The notes beneath the pieces are model-generated. The model was not told where the DNA came from and searched no databases. It saw only the letters and a list, made by a program, of their open reading frames with translations. Below, in pieces: positions 17,205-25,277 of a stretch of DNA of 41,328 nt (positions are counted from its first letter, which is position 1; every line of letters starts with the position of its first letter). The position numbers and the translations under genes were made by a program. This DNA comes from an uncultured Lachnospiraceae bacterium (GTDB lineage Bacteria; Bacillota; Clostridia; Lachnospirales; Lachnospiraceae). Location of the stretch: positions 1-41,328 of the forward strand of contig CACYWQ010000017.1 of assembly GCA_902778165.1 (NCBI GenBank). The letters are read 5' to 3'.

Positions 17205-17903
17205 TTATTGTTGTTTCTCAACCTTGTAGCCGACTCCCCATACCACTTTAAGGTACTTGGGTTCTTTGGGATTGATCTCAATCTTCTCTCTTATGTGACG
17301 CACATGAACCGCAACCGTATTGTCTGCACCTAAGGGTTCCTCGCCCCAGATATTCTCATATATCTGATCGATCGAGAATACCTTGCCTGCGTTTCTTGTA
17401 AGCAGAAGCAGAATGTTGTACTCAATAGGTGTAAGCTTAACAACTTCCCCATCAACGCTCACTTCCTTATTCTCATCATTGATGATGAGTCCGCCCTGCC
17501 TGATCATACCCGACTCATCTTCGGCAACGCTTCCAAGCTTAGTGTATCTTCTTAAGTTGGACTTAACTCTTGCCACAAGTTCAAGCGGGTTGAAAGGCTT
17601 GGTCACATAATCGTCAGCTCCGATGTTAAGACCCAATATCTTGTCGGAATCCTCAGACTTGGCCGTTAAGAATATGATCGGTATGCTGCTGTACTCTCTG
17701 ATCTTCATGCAAGCATGTATGCCGTCAAGTCCCGGCATCATGATATCCATGATGGCAAGTCCGATATCGGTATTCTCACGCAGCTTGGCAAGCGCTTCTT
17801 CTCCGTCGTAGGCCTTCACTACGGTATAGCCTTCCTGCTGTAAGTATATCTCTATCGCATCTACTATCTCTTTCTCGTCATCACATACCAAAATCTTATT
17901 CAT
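17205..17903 (-). CDS. OmpR-family response regulator
   Basis: The 232-residue protein has a receiver domain with the acidic pair DDE at residues 8-10, the phosphoacceptor Asp53 in LAIMDIMMPGLDG, Thr in FLTAK and Lys in YVTKPFNPLE. A winged-helix DNA-binding domain follows (VKLTPIEYNILLLL, then GADNTVAVHVRHIREKIE and YLKVVWGVGYK at the end). It is the partner of the adjacent kinase gene. AAAGGA precedes the ATG. Direct repeats in its upstream region are candidate binding sites for the regulator itself. Confidence 0.95.
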   Translation of the reverse strand: MNKILVCDDEKEIVDAIEIYLQQEGYTVVKAYDGEEALAKLRENTDIGLAIMDIMMPGLDGIHACMKIREYSSIPIIFLTAKSEDSDKILGLNIGADDYVTKPFNPLELVARVKSNLRRYTKLGSVAEDESGMIRQGGLIINDENKEVSVDGEVVKLTPIEYNILLLLTRNAGKVFSIDQIYENIWGEEPLGADNTVAVHVRHIREKIEINPKEPKYLKVVWGVGYKVEKQQ

Positions 17904-17958
17904 AGCCTGATCCTTTCTCTACAATACCTATTAAATCACATATTATTAATGAAATAGT

Positions 17959-17995
17959 CTCATAAATTTTTAAGTATTTCTTAAGCCTCATAAAT
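17959..17995 (-). promoter_or_regulatory. Repeat-containing upstream region of the response regulator gene
   Basis: CTCATAAAT occurs at 17959-17967 and again at 17987-17995, and TTAAG at 17970-17974 and 17981-17985 with an 11-bp period. Tandem sites one helical turn apart are typical of OmpR-family operators, so this may be an autoregulatory site. No convincing -35/-10 pair could be picked out in this A/T-rich stretch. Confidence 0.4.
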
Positions 17996-18023
17996 ATGGC
18001 CGACTGTTCATACAGTCGACCAT
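17996..18023 (-). terminator. Rho-independent terminator after yraN
   Basis: A 12-bp stem (ATGGTCGACTGT / ACAGTCGGCCAT on the minus strand, one G-U pair) with the 4-base loop ATGA begins 18 bases past the yraN stop and is followed by ATTTAT. It ends the lepB-rbgA-lepB-rnhB-fliK-like-yraN unit. Confidence 0.75.
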
Positions 18024-18041
18024 TACAATCTACCGACAATA

Positions 18042-18389
18042 TCAGAACGCATTCTTATACCACGTTATTTCTTCGCCCTGTATTGCTATTATATCAAATC
18101 TTACGTAACTGTCCGAATTCTTATATGCAAGATAATATTCGGCACATTTACGGATCTTATTCTGCTTGTTTATATCAACGGCATCTTCCGGATTACCGTG
18201 TCTGTCGTCCTTTCTGTATTTAACTTCAAAAAACACAAGAGTCTTACCTGCATCCGAAGTGCAGCCTATTATATCTATTTCACCGAACCGTCCGCAGGTG
18301 ACATTTCTGTCGATTATCTGCACGCCATTATCCTTAAGATAGGCTATGGCCACATCCTCATAATGAGTTCCTACTTCCCTTGTATTCAA
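18042..18389 (-). CDS. yraN: YraN family (UPF0102) endonuclease-fold protein
   Basis: The start is taken at a TTG (18387-18389) behind AAGGGGGAG, giving 115 residues beginning LNTREVGTHYEDVAIAYL, which matches the usual family length and N-terminus. A longer frame from 18446 would overlap the previous gene and add residues unlike the family. The fold is the restriction-endonuclease-like core: FGEIDIIG (Asp), TLVFFEVKYRKDDRHGNP (the E-x-K pair) and KIRKCAEYYL. Family members are small cytoplasmic proteins of unresolved function, suspected in nucleic acid processing. The gene is last in its operon, as is common downstream of rnhB in Clostridia. Confidence 0.88.
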   Translation of the reverse strand: MNTREVGTHYEDVAIAYLKDNGVQIIDRNVTCGRFGEIDIIGCTSDAGKTLVFFEVKYRKDDRHGNPEDAVDINKQNKIRKCAEYYLAYKNSDSYVRFDIIAIQGEEITWYKNAF

Positions 18390-18429
18390 ATTCTCCCCCT
18401 TGCTGCGAGTCGCATGTTTTTCGCAAACC

Positions 18430-20127
18430 TCATGCTCTGGCATCAAATGATTGCGTACTTAACAATATATTGTTCTTATCCCCTGTGATATTCTCTATGA
18501 CCGACTTATCCGGTTCATCCTTACGGGTCACGGCTGTTGCCACATTATATCCCTTCTTCATAAGCCTTGCATTTAACTCATCGATATGGGATGCAATGAA
18601 ATCTATCATCTCTTCTTTCTCAAGAGTGAATTTCGTATTAAGCTTCTGTCCTTCGGATAATGTCAGGAATACATCCAGATTACCGAGATGCTCCATAGAC
18701 AGATGAAGAAGTGCGGTTAGTTTACAATCCTCACCACCGGCATTTCTTCCTTTCTTACGCGCATATACATAGAGATCACCGTTTGCCTGCATCTCATTCA
18801 TCTTAAGAGGAAGCTGCACGTAATTATACATATCATTGATATGATTCATGAATGTGGTGTTCTCTTTCATGCCGGTCATGGATCTGGCAAATTCACTCTC
18901 GCCCTTGCCGTTCTCGGCCATGAGCCTTTCAAGGCCTTCCGCAAGGTTCATTGTTCGTTCGTAATACTTCTGAACGAATTTCTCTTCCTTGATATCCTTC
19001 GGATTCATAAGGAAGTTATCCTTAAGAAGTTCCGTTATTGCATTCTTAATCTGTGCCTTGATCTCAGGTCTTGCAAGTTCTGCAGGATCTGCGTTATTTA
19101 ACTTATCAAACACATTGAATTTATTAATTGAAGGTTCGGTTATCTTATCCCCGCCATTCTCTCCGTTATTGGATATAAGCTTGGATCCCGTTTCTGCTTC
19201 TTCTGCATCGGTATTTGGCATGGATGTTACTGCATTTGCAATATTCACATCCTGCTTAATACTATCTGTAACCTGTTCGGGATTAACTGACGCTTGTGTC
19301 ACATTGCTTGCATTACCATCCGCCTGTATCTGCGCAGAAACTTCTCCTGCATTCCCTGCTCCGTTTGCACCTGCCTCTTCTGTAAGTACATTACCTTCCG
19401 CAGTAACTGCCTCTTCACCCGGTATCAGTAATTCCTTAAGGCCTGATAAGATATTCTCTATTCCCTGTCCGCCCTCGCTTAGGGCAGAGGTCAGCACATC
19501 AGTAAGCTGAGTCGCAGAATCCGATACGTTCTCAAGCATCCATTGATTATTGTTATTATACAGATGCATCTGGCGAACATTGGCATCATTAACGGGAATA
19601 TCCATCTTATGAAGCATCACGATATCCTTAATATCCGCATCAGGATACATAGTAAGTTCACGGTTAATGGTCTGTAACATATCCTTATTAATGGGCATAC
19701 CGTTCTGCATAAGGGTATCCACCATCTTAACCGTTGAATCCGAAGCTGCGATTCCCGCAGCATCCAGAGCATTCATTATTGTTGTGGAATTACTGAGATT
19801 GGCAAATAATGGACGAAGCGTTAACTGCCCGCCCTGATTGCTTCTGACTTCGAATGACATAAGTTGTCCAAGTGACAGATTCATATCCTGTTCAAGCATC
19901 GTGGTAAGCCTTGCATTATCGCCAAGCAATAACTCAATGGTATTGCCGTCTTTGCTCACTAACTGTCCCTGAATCGTATCACCCGCCGTCAATCCGCTAA
20001 CCTCGCGCATTATAGCCGCAGCCGCCTGGCGCATGAGCGCAGAAGTCGTTCCGGCTCCCGTTGTCTGCACTGACTGGCCGCCGTTTTGAAGCGCGCTTAT
20101 GTTGTTGTTTAACAGATTGATTGCCAT
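18430..20127 (-). CDS. FliK/YlqG-like protein (flagellar hook-length control family, putative)
   Basis: The protein has 565 residues and no signal peptide. The N-terminus (about 1-40) is Ala/Gln-rich. Residues about 50-110 (GDTIQGQLVSKDGNTIELLL to GQLTLRPLF) look like a beta-rich domain. A low-complexity Ala/Asn/Glu region follows (about 215-320). The C-terminal part, about residues 440-530 (LHLSMEHLGNLDVFLTLSEG, then DELNARLMKKGYNV), resembles the FliK C-terminal domain. Its place between rnhB and yraN corresponds to B. subtilis ylqG, a FliK-like gene that is followed there by the FlhB-like ylqH; no ylqH-like gene is present here. It begins 13 bases after rnhB with a poor ribosome site. Whether it acts in hook-length control or elsewhere is open. 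Confidence 0.65.
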   Translation of the reverse strand: MAINLLNNNISALQNGGQSVQTTGAGTTSALMRQAAAAIMREVSGLTAGDTIQGQLVSKDGNTIELLLGDNARLTTMLEQDMNLSLGQLMSFEVRSNQGGQLTLRPLFANLSNSTTIMNALDAAGIAASDSTVKMVDTLMQNGMPINKDMLQTINRELTMYPDADIKDIVMLHKMDIPVNDANVRQMHLYNNNNQWMLENVSDSATQLTDVLTSALSEGGQGIENILSGLKELLIPGEEAVTAEGNVLTEEAGANGAGNAGEVSAQIQADGNASNVTQASVNPEQVTDSIKQDVNIANAVTSMPNTDAEEAETGSKLISNNGENGGDKITEPSINKFNVFDKLNNADPAELARPEIKAQIKNAITELLKDNFLMNPKDIKEEKFVQKYYERTMNLAEGLERLMAENGKGESEFARSMTGMKENTTFMNHINDMYNYVQLPLKMNEMQANGDLYVYARKKGRNAGGEDCKLTALLHLSMEHLGNLDVFLTLSEGQKLNTKFTLEKEEMIDFIASHIDELNARLMKKGYNVATAVTRKDEPDKSVIENITGDKNNILLSTQSFDARA

Positions 20128-20140
20128 AATTTCTGATTGT

Positions 20141-20809
20141 TTATATGAAATTACCTATAAAAGATCTTCTGTGTATCGGACACGGACCAAGCTTCTTAAT
20201 CGCCTCTATATGTGCAGCCGAACCGTATCCCTTATTGGATGCGAATCCGTATCCCGGGAATACTTCATCGTATTTAACCATAAGTCTGTCTCTTGTGACT
20301 TTGGCCATAATACTTGCCGCACCTATGGATATACTCTTGGCATCTCCCTTAATAATCGGCACCTGCTTAATATCCACTTCCGGTATCGTAACCGCATCAT
20401 TTAATAATATATCGGGTTTTTGCTTAAGATTACTTATAGCCTGACGCATGGCCTCGTATGTGGCCTGCAAAATATTGATCTCATCTATACGTTCGCACGA
20501 GGCATATCCTACCGCCCATGCCACAGCCTTCTCGGCAATTATATCGTAGAGTTCTTCGCGTTTCTTCTCTGATAGTTTCTTGGAATCATTGATATAGAGA
20601 ATATCACAATCCGCAGGCAATATCACCGCACCGGCCACAACCGGTCCGGCTAAGGGACCTCTGCCCACTTCATCTATTCCGCATACGAATCCTAAGTGTT
20701 CATATTCTTTCTCATATACTTTGATAGACTCTATACGTTCACGCTCAATGCGTAATTTCTCTTCCGCCTTCTTAGCTCTAAGAAGTGCTTTCTCTTCACT
20801 TTTGGTCAT
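20141..20809 (-). CDS. rnhB: Ribonuclease HII
   Basis: RNase HII removes RNA from RNA-DNA hybrids and single ribonucleotides from DNA. The 222-residue protein has the active-site block GIDEVGRGPLAGPVVAGAV with its Asp-Glu pair, INDSKKLSEKKREEL with the next catalytic Asp, NILLNDAV-like strand, and SIAKVTRD-type segment SIMAKVTRDRLM. About 45 charged helical residues (KALLRAKKAEEKLRIERER) precede the core, a common extension in this lineage. Its start overlaps the signal peptidase stop by 4 bases (ATGA). Confidence 0.95.
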   Translation of the reverse strand: MTKSEEKALLRAKKAEEKLRIERERIESIKVYEKEYEHLGFVCGIDEVGRGPLAGPVVAGAVILPADCDILYINDSKKLSEKKREELYDIIAEKAVAWAVGYASCERIDEINILQATYEAMRQAISNLKQKPDILLNDAVTIPEVDIKQVPIIKGDAKSISIGAASIMAKVTRDRLMVKYDEVFPGYGFASNKGYGSAAHIEAIKKLGPCPIHRRSFIGNFI

Positions 20810-21372
20810 TCTACTTTGCCAAACTCCCTAAAAGGATATATTCTTAATAACACCCTGCCGGTCAGCTCACTCTTCTTGATATTGCCCACATCTTCCCAAC
20901 GACTGTCACGGGAATTGTTACGGTTATCTCCAAGCACGAAGAACTCATCATCAGCAAGAAGTATGGGTTCTATGGCTCTCTCAGGATTCTTGATCACTTC
21001 TCTGCCGTAGTATTCCTCAAGTTTCTCACCGTTTATGAATATCTCACCGTCGGTATTAATCTGAACCGTCTCTCCGGGTAATCCTATAACACGCTTGATA
21101 TAATAAGTATGCTTGTCATATCTGTAGGGGAATACAACTATATCGAAACGCTTCGGATCATGGAATCTGTACGAGAGCTTATCAACCAACAGATTATCTC
21201 CGTCCATAAGAGTAAGTTCCATACTCTCTCCTATAACCTCGGTACGCTGACCGACATAATGAACTACAAGATAGGCAACTAACAGAACCACCAGTATATA
21301 TACGCTCGTGCCCAATACCTCTCGTAATACTCCGCCTTTTCTAAGTGCCTTATTTGTCTCTTTCTTGCTCAT
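20806..21372 (-). CDS. lepB: Signal peptidase I (second copy)
   Basis: This 188-residue type I signal peptidase has one membrane span (about 22-40) and cleaves exported preproteins on the outer face. The catalytic Ser50 lies in VIGESMELTL and the general base Lys93 in YYIKRVIGLPG; GDNRNNSRDSR is the conserved C-terminal block. The usual Pro after SM-x (SMxPTL) is replaced by Leu. It lies 19 bases after rbgA and overlaps rnhB. A paralogue sits on the other side of rbgA. Confidence 0.95.
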   Translation of the reverse strand: MSKKETNKALRKGGVLREVLGTSVYILVVLLVAYLVVHYVGQRTEVIGESMELTLMDGDNLLVDKLSYRFHDPKRFDIVVFPYRYDKHTYYIKRVIGLPGETVQINTDGEIFINGEKLEEYYGREVIKNPERAIEPILLADDEFFVLGDNRNNSRDSRWEDVGNIKKSELTGRVLLRIYPFREFGKVE

Positions 21373-21391
21373 AACAATGCCTTTCCCTTAA

Positions 21392-22246
21392 TCAGTCAAG
21401 ATCATCCGGTGTCTCAAGTGACATTCTTCCGAGTCTTCCCGCTCTGTAATCATCAATCAATAATTTGGCCGCTTTGACGATGTCTGTCTCTGCTCCTGAT
21501 TTAAGACATCCCCTGATGCGTCCTATATGCTCAAGTAAATGATAATCCTGTATCACTTCTTCTTCAATACCGTAATGCTTAATAACGGAATTCGGATACC
21601 TATCAGCTAAATACTTAATAAGATCAACAGCCAGCTCTTCGGGTTGAAGTATCTCATCATTCATCGAGCCGATAAATGCAAGTTTCATTCCCACCGCATT
21701 ATCTTCAAATTTAGGCCACAGGATTCCCGGCGTATCAAGAAGTTCAAGGGACTTGTTAAGTTTGATCCACTGCTTGCCCTTAGTCACTCCGGGCTTATTA
21801 CCCGTCTTGGCCACAGCCTTGCCTGCGAAACTGTTAATAAATGTCGACTTACCAACGTTGGGGATTCCCACAACCATCGCACGAATGGGCCTGTTCTTAA
21901 TCCCCCGCTTTCTGTCGCGTTCTATCTTATCCTTGCACGCTTCATTAACCGTCTGGTTGATGGCCTTAAGACCGGCTCCCGTCTTACTGTTAATCTCAAG
22001 AGCATATATACCCTTTGATAAGTAATACTCCATCCATTTCTTATTGCAGACAGAATCCGCCAGATCCGACTTATTAAGCAGAACCATCCTAAACTTGCCG
22101 TTACCGAGTTTATCTATATCGGGATTGCGACTGCTTATGGGTATTCTTGCATCGACTATCTCTATTATAAGATCGATTAACTTAATATCCTCCTGCATCT
22201 GACGTACAGCCTTGGTCATATGCCCGGGATACCATTGATAATTCAT
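21392..22246 (-). CDS. rbgA: Ribosome biogenesis GTPase RbgA (YlqF)
   Basis: RbgA is a circularly permuted GTPase that helps late assembly of the 50S subunit. In the 284-residue protein the G4 motif NKSDL comes first (about residue 59), then G1 GIPNVGKSTFIN, G2 PGVTKGKQW and G3 DTPGILWP, followed by a helical C-terminal domain that contacts rRNA. MNYQWYPGHMTKA at the N-terminus is the family signature. Its start overlaps the upstream signal peptidase gene by 4 bases. Confidence 0.96.
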   Translation of the reverse strand: MNYQWYPGHMTKAVRQMQEDIKLIDLIIEIVDARIPISSRNPDIDKLGNGKFRMVLLNKSDLADSVCNKKWMEYYLSKGIYALEINSKTGAGLKAINQTVNEACKDKIERDRKRGIKNRPIRAMVVGIPNVGKSTFINSFAGKAVAKTGNKPGVTKGKQWIKLNKSLELLDTPGILWPKFEDNAVGMKLAFIGSMNDEILQPEELAVDLIKYLADRYPNSVIKHYGIEEEVIQDYHLLEHIGRIRGCLKSGAETDIVKAAKLLIDDYRAGRLGRMSLETPDDLD

Positions 22247-22854
22247 CTTCTCTCGCTCCTTACTCCTCTTCCGATATAACCGAACTTGGAGTCTTCTTTG
22301 GTAAGTTTAAACCACGCTCTGCCTTCTATTAACGACTTGTTTAAAGGTCCTATATTACCCGATCTTGAGTCCTCACCGTTATTACGGTTATCACCCAATA
22401 CGAAATACTCATCTTCCTTAAGTGTAAGTGGATTCTCAGCCACTCCCGCATCTTCCATCAGATCATATTTATCCGCGTCTTCTTCCGGCTTATCATTGAT
22501 ATACAATCTTCCGCCGGCTATCTGCACCGTGTCCCCGGGAACCGCAACAACACGCTTAACGTAATAATGTGTATGTTCATTGCCGTTGGGTAGGAATACG
22601 ACTATATCGCCGACTCTGGGCTTAGATAACAGATAACTGAACTTACTGATATATATAGTCTGACCGTTATACAGAGCCGTCTCCATGCTCGAACCGATGA
22701 CACTTGTCTTATGTCCCCAGTTATATACCACAAGCAGTGCCAGCGCCACGGCCGCCACGATTCCGAATAAATATCTAATGGCTTCTACGAAGCTCTCACT
22801 CTCTATCTTATTCCGCTTCCTGCGGAAATTCAGTCCCTGATTTCTTCTTCCCAT
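22243..22854 (-). CDS. lepB: Signal peptidase I (first copy)
   Basis: The 203-residue protein has a basic N-terminus, one membrane span (about 26-44), catalytic Ser56 in VIGSSMETAL and Lys100 in YYVKRVVAVPGDT, and the block FVLGDNRNNGEDSR. It differs enough from the second copy (20806-21372) to be an old duplication. No clear ribosome site stands before the ATG (ATGATATCAGC), and a terminator ends only 20 bases upstream, so its promoter position is uncertain and may overlap that hairpin. Confidence 0.93.
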   Translation of the reverse strand: MGRRNQGLNFRRKRNKIESESFVEAIRYLFGIVAAVALALLVVYNWGHKTSVIGSSMETALYNGQTIYISKFSYLLSKPRVGDIVVFLPNGNEHTHYYVKRVVAVPGDTVQIAGGRLYINDKPEEDADKYDLMEDAGVAENPLTLKEDEYFVLGDNRNNGEDSRSGNIGPLNKSLIEGRAWFKLTKEDSKFGYIGRGVRSERR

Positions 22855-22874
22855 GCTGATATCATATCATAAAA

Positions 22875-22904
22875 GAAGCGATGCGCCAAACGTCACATCG
22901 CTTC
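22875..22904 (-). terminator. Rho-independent terminator after rplS
   Basis: A perfect 9-bp stem (GAAGCGATG / CATCGCTTC) with a 12-base loop is followed on the minus strand by TTTTATG. It lies 24 bases after the rplS stop codon. Confidence 0.85.
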
Positions 22905-22928
22905 AAATCATTCATTGTAATTCGTATA

Positions 22929-23279
22929 TTACTTAATTACTTCCTTAACCTTAGCAGCCTTACCTACTCTGTCTCTTAAGTAATACAACTTAGAACGTCT
23001 TACCTTACCCTTACGAACTATCTCAACCTTAACTACGTTAGGGCTGTGTATGGGCCATGTCTTCTCAACTCCTACGCCGTTACTGTTCTTACGAACTGTA
23101 AATGTCTCACGGTTGCTGCCGCCCTGTCTCTTAATAACCGTACCCTCAAATATCTGGATACGCTCCTTGTTACCCTCTTTGATTCTGTTGTGAACCTTAA
23201 CGGTATCACCTACAGCAAACTCAGGTACCTCTGCCTTAAGCTCTGCAGCTTCGATTTCCTTAATAATCTCGTTGTTCAT
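22929..23279 (-). CDS. rplS: 50S ribosomal protein L19
   Basis: With the start at the ATG behind AAGGAGAATATT (23277-23279) the protein has 116 residues, the normal L19 length. Family blocks are [53 protein letters not shown] and [21 protein letters not shown]19 binds 23S rRNA at the interface with the 30S subunit. It has its own promoter right after trmD and a structured leader, and is closed by a terminator, so its expression can be set apart from the ffh-trmD operon. Confidence 0.98.
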   Translation of the reverse strand: MNNEIIKEIEAAELKAEVPEFAVGDTVKVHNRIKEGNKERIQIFEGTVIKRQGGSNRETFTVRKNSNGVGVEKTWPIHSPNVVKVEIVRKGKVRRSKLYYLRDRVGKAAKVKEVIK

Positions 23280-23352
23280 AATATTCTCCTTATCCATAAT
23301 GGATGTTCTTACCATGTCTTATGAATGGCAGAGGACCATCTATAATAGCGAC
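23280..23352 (-). promoter_or_regulatory. Candidate structured 5' leader of rplS (L19-leader-like)
   Basis: The roughly 73-base leader between the predicted start site and the ATG contains two short hairpins on the minus strand: ATGG / CCAT (23325-23339) and ATCC / GGAT (23292-23304). The second lies just before the AAGGAG site. L19 leaders with autoregulation are known in Firmicutes; a match to that family could not be tested here. Confidence 0.35.
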
Positions 23353-23358
23353 TAGGGT

Positions 23359-23387
23359 AGTATATCACACCCTATCATCTTACGCAA
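23359..23387 (-). promoter_or_regulatory. Sigma-A promoter of rplS
   Basis: TTGCGT (23382-23387) and TATACT (23359-23364) on the minus strand are 17 bases apart and begin immediately after the trmD stop codon. Confidence 0.7.
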
Positions 23388-23390
23388 GCA

Positions 23391-24158
23391 CTAATTTGCC
23401 TGCTTATCTGACTTATTCATATATGCCTCATACAGATCCGGCCTTCTCTCCTTCGTCCGTATTAAGCTCTGTTCGTGGCGCCATTTCTCCACATTGGCAT
23501 GATGACCGGATAAGAGTATCTCCGGAACCTTCTTGCCCATCCACTCTTCAGGCCTTGAATACTGCGGGTATTCAAGCAGTCCGTCATCGAATGATTCCGT
23601 CTCATGACTCACTTCATTGCCAAGCACTCCGGGCACAAGCCTTGCTATGGCATCCATACATACAAGTGCAGGTAATTCACCGCCCGTAAGCACATAATCA
23701 CCTATGGATATATTATCCGTGACTATCTCTTCAAGCACTCTCTCATCTATGCCTTCATAATGGCCGCATAGGAATATGAGATCCTGTTCACCTGCCAGTT
23801 CCATAGCTTTCTTCTGTGTAAAAACAGGAGCCTGAGGCGTCATATATATAGTGCGGACAGTTCGCCCCGCCGGCGAACAATCGCTCCGAGTGTCAGTGTC
23901 ACAGTCGCCTGCAGTTTGCCCGTATATCCCCTCAAGGATAGCCTTATGACAATCGTATATAGGCTGAGCCTGCATTAGCATTCCCGCACCGCCACCGTAT
24001 GTGTAATCGTCCACACGTCCGTGCTTATTATTCGTATAAGCCCTGATATCCACCGCATTGACGCTTATGATACCAGACTGAATCGCTCTTCCGAGTATAC
24101 TGGTCGATGCTGCATTCTCTATCAATTCGGGAAACAAAGTCATTATATGAAAATTCAT
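23391..24158 (-). CDS. trmD: tRNA (guanine37-N1)-methyltransferase, with a 20-residue insertion
   Basis: TrmD methylates G37 next to the anticodon of a set of tRNAs using S-adenosylmethionine, and prevents frameshifting. The 255-residue protein has [21 protein letters not shown]-type start (segments [17 protein letters not shown]), [27 protein letters not shown] and [14 protein letters not shown], which form the knotted SAM site, and [13 protein letters not shown] near the C-terminus. Between the helix HKAILEGI and the strand TIYMTPQAP there is an extra, Asp/Cys/Thr-rich stretch at residues about 80-100 that the family does not normally have. It is in frame and coded by locally GC-rich DNA with an inverted repeat. 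Catalytic motifs are intact. Confidence 0.96.
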   Translation of the reverse strand: MNFHIMTLFPELIENAASTSILGRAIQSGIISVNAVDIRAYTNNKHGRVDDYTYGGGAGMLMQAQPIYDCHKAILEGIYGQTAGDCDTDTRSDCSPAGRTVRTIYMTPQAPVFTQKKAMELAGEQDLIFLCGHYEGIDERVLEEIVTDNISIGDYVLTGGELPALVCMDAIARLVPGVLGNEVSHETESFDDGLLEYPQYSRPEEWMGKKVPEILLSGHHANVEKWRHEQSLIRTKERRPDLYEAYMNKSDKQAN

Positions 24159-24184
24159 ATACTTATCTCCGCATATCCTTACGA

Positions 24185-24691
24185 CTAATCAATAAGACCG
24201 GGCAGAACATGTACCTGCATCTTGGCAGACTCAACATCCACATCAAGCACACAATCGGCTATGGCAGGCAGAAGTAATTCTCTCTCATCATCAAGTTTAA
24301 TGACATATACGTCATTAGCTCCGGTCTGCATTACATCAACAAGCTTACCATTAACACCTATATCAGTCGTTACATCCATTCCGATCAGATCGGCTATGAA
24401 GTATTCGTCCTTATTAAGCTTGACGGCATCAGCTCTTGATACATACAGTTCGGCTTCTCTTAAGCCTTCCGCCTCATTCATCGTGGAGTACTCTTCCATG
24501 CCCAGTATCACCATATTCTTCTGATACTTAACACTCTTAATATGTACTTCACTGACACTGCCGTTATGTGACAGCAATGCTTTCTTAAGCTTGGAATAGC
24601 GCTTAACATCATCCGTCGTCGGATACACCTTGACCTCACCGTGTACTCCGTGAGGTGATGTGATCACTCCGATACGCAGCATATCTTCCAT
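24185..24691 (-). CDS. rimM: Ribosome maturation factor RimM
   Basis: RimM helps assemble the head of the 30S subunit and binds S19. The 168-residue protein has the N-terminal beta-barrel ([20 protein letters not shown]) and a C-terminal PRC-barrel ([13 protein letters not shown] to LPGLID). The start is only 6 bases after khpA with no good ribosome site, so it is probably translated by coupling; an inner ATG three codons on is possible. Confidence 0.95.
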   Translation of the reverse strand: MEDMLRIGVITSPHGVHGEVKVYPTTDDVKRYSKLKKALLSHNGSVSEVHIKSVKYQKNMVILGMEEYSTMNEAEGLREAELYVSRADAVKLNKDEYFIADLIGMDVTTDIGVNGKLVDVMQTGANDVYVIKLDDERELLLPAIADCVLDVDVESAKMQVHVLPGLID

Positions 24692-24697
24692 ATACTA

Positions 24698-24925
24698 TCA
24701 GCCTATCTCTACGTCTACGCGCTGCTTCTCGTTGGTATTGGCAGCCTTAACAACGGTACGGATTGCCTTGGCGATCCTACCCTGCTTGCCGATAACCTTG
24801 CCCATATCTCCTTCGGCTACATGAAGAGATACGGTTATATTCTTGCCTTCCTGCTTCTCCTCGACAACCACCTCATCGGGCTTGTCAACCAAAGCCTTGG
24901 CAATTACCTCGACTAATTCCTTCAT
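24698..24925 (-). CDS. khpA: KH-domain RNA-binding protein KhpA (YlqC)
   Basis: This 75-residue protein is a single KH domain with the RNA-binding loop VIGKQGRIAKAIR. The ATG at 24923-24925 follows GGAGGTTGACC. KhpA-type proteins bind RNA, often with a KhpB partner, and affect cell division and small RNAs in Gram-positives. Its place between rpsP and rimM is the conserved one. Confidence 0.94.
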   Translation of the reverse strand: MKELVEVIAKALVDKPDEVVVEEKQEGKNITVSLHVAEGDMGKVIGKQGRIAKAIRTVVKAANTNEKQRVDVEIG

Positions 24926-24953
24926 GGTCAACCTCCTTGATGCTCACCTATAA

Positions 24954-25196
24954 CTATTCGGTAATCTTAGCGAGCTTAAGGAGCTTACCAACCATCTCTG
25001 TGGGCTGTGCGCCGTTAGCGAGCCACTTCTTAGCCTTCTCCTCATCAATCTTGAACTCTGAAGGATCAGTATTAGGATTGTATGTACCAATCTCCTCGAT
25101 GAATCTTCCGTCTCTGGGGCTTCTTGAATCTGAAACAACCACACGATAGATTGCATTTCTCTTTGATCCGATTCTTGTTAATCTCATCTTAACCAT
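24954..25196 (-). CDS. rpsP: 30S ribosomal protein S16
   Basis: The 80-residue protein has the standard S16 sequence: [37 protein letters not shown] and [20 protein letters not shown]16 is an early-binding 30S protein. The start at MVKMRL follows AGGAAGAGAACAAA. An intercistronic hairpin lies between this gene and ffh upstream. Confidence 0.98.
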   Translation of the reverse strand: MVKMRLTRIGSKRNAIYRVVVSDSRSPRDGRFIEEIGTYNPNTDPSEFKIDEEKAKKWLANGAQPTEMVGKLLKLAKITE

Positions 25197-25242
25197 TTTG
25201 TTCTCTTCCTTTCTTATCTAAAGAATCAATTTACTTATATAG

Positions 25243-25261
25243 TAACGGATTGTGTCCGTTA
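25243..25261 (-). promoter_or_regulatory. Hairpin between ffh and rpsP
   Basis: A perfect 7-bp stem (TAACGGA / TCCGTTA) with a 5-base loop stands in the 81-base gap. No T-tract follows. It may be an RNA-processing or stability element that sets different levels for ffh and the ribosomal genes. Confidence 0.5.
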
Positions 25262-25277
25262 ATACCTGTTTATGCGG

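Noticed and set aside
18390-18446. Longer yraN start overlapping the FliK-like gene
   Set aside because: The extra residues do not resemble the family start and no ribosome site precedes it. The TTG behind AAGGGGGAG gives the family length.
23859-23921. Sequencing error or frameshift in trmD
   Set aside because: The extra segment keeps the frame exactly, and all conserved TrmD motifs before and after it are intact.
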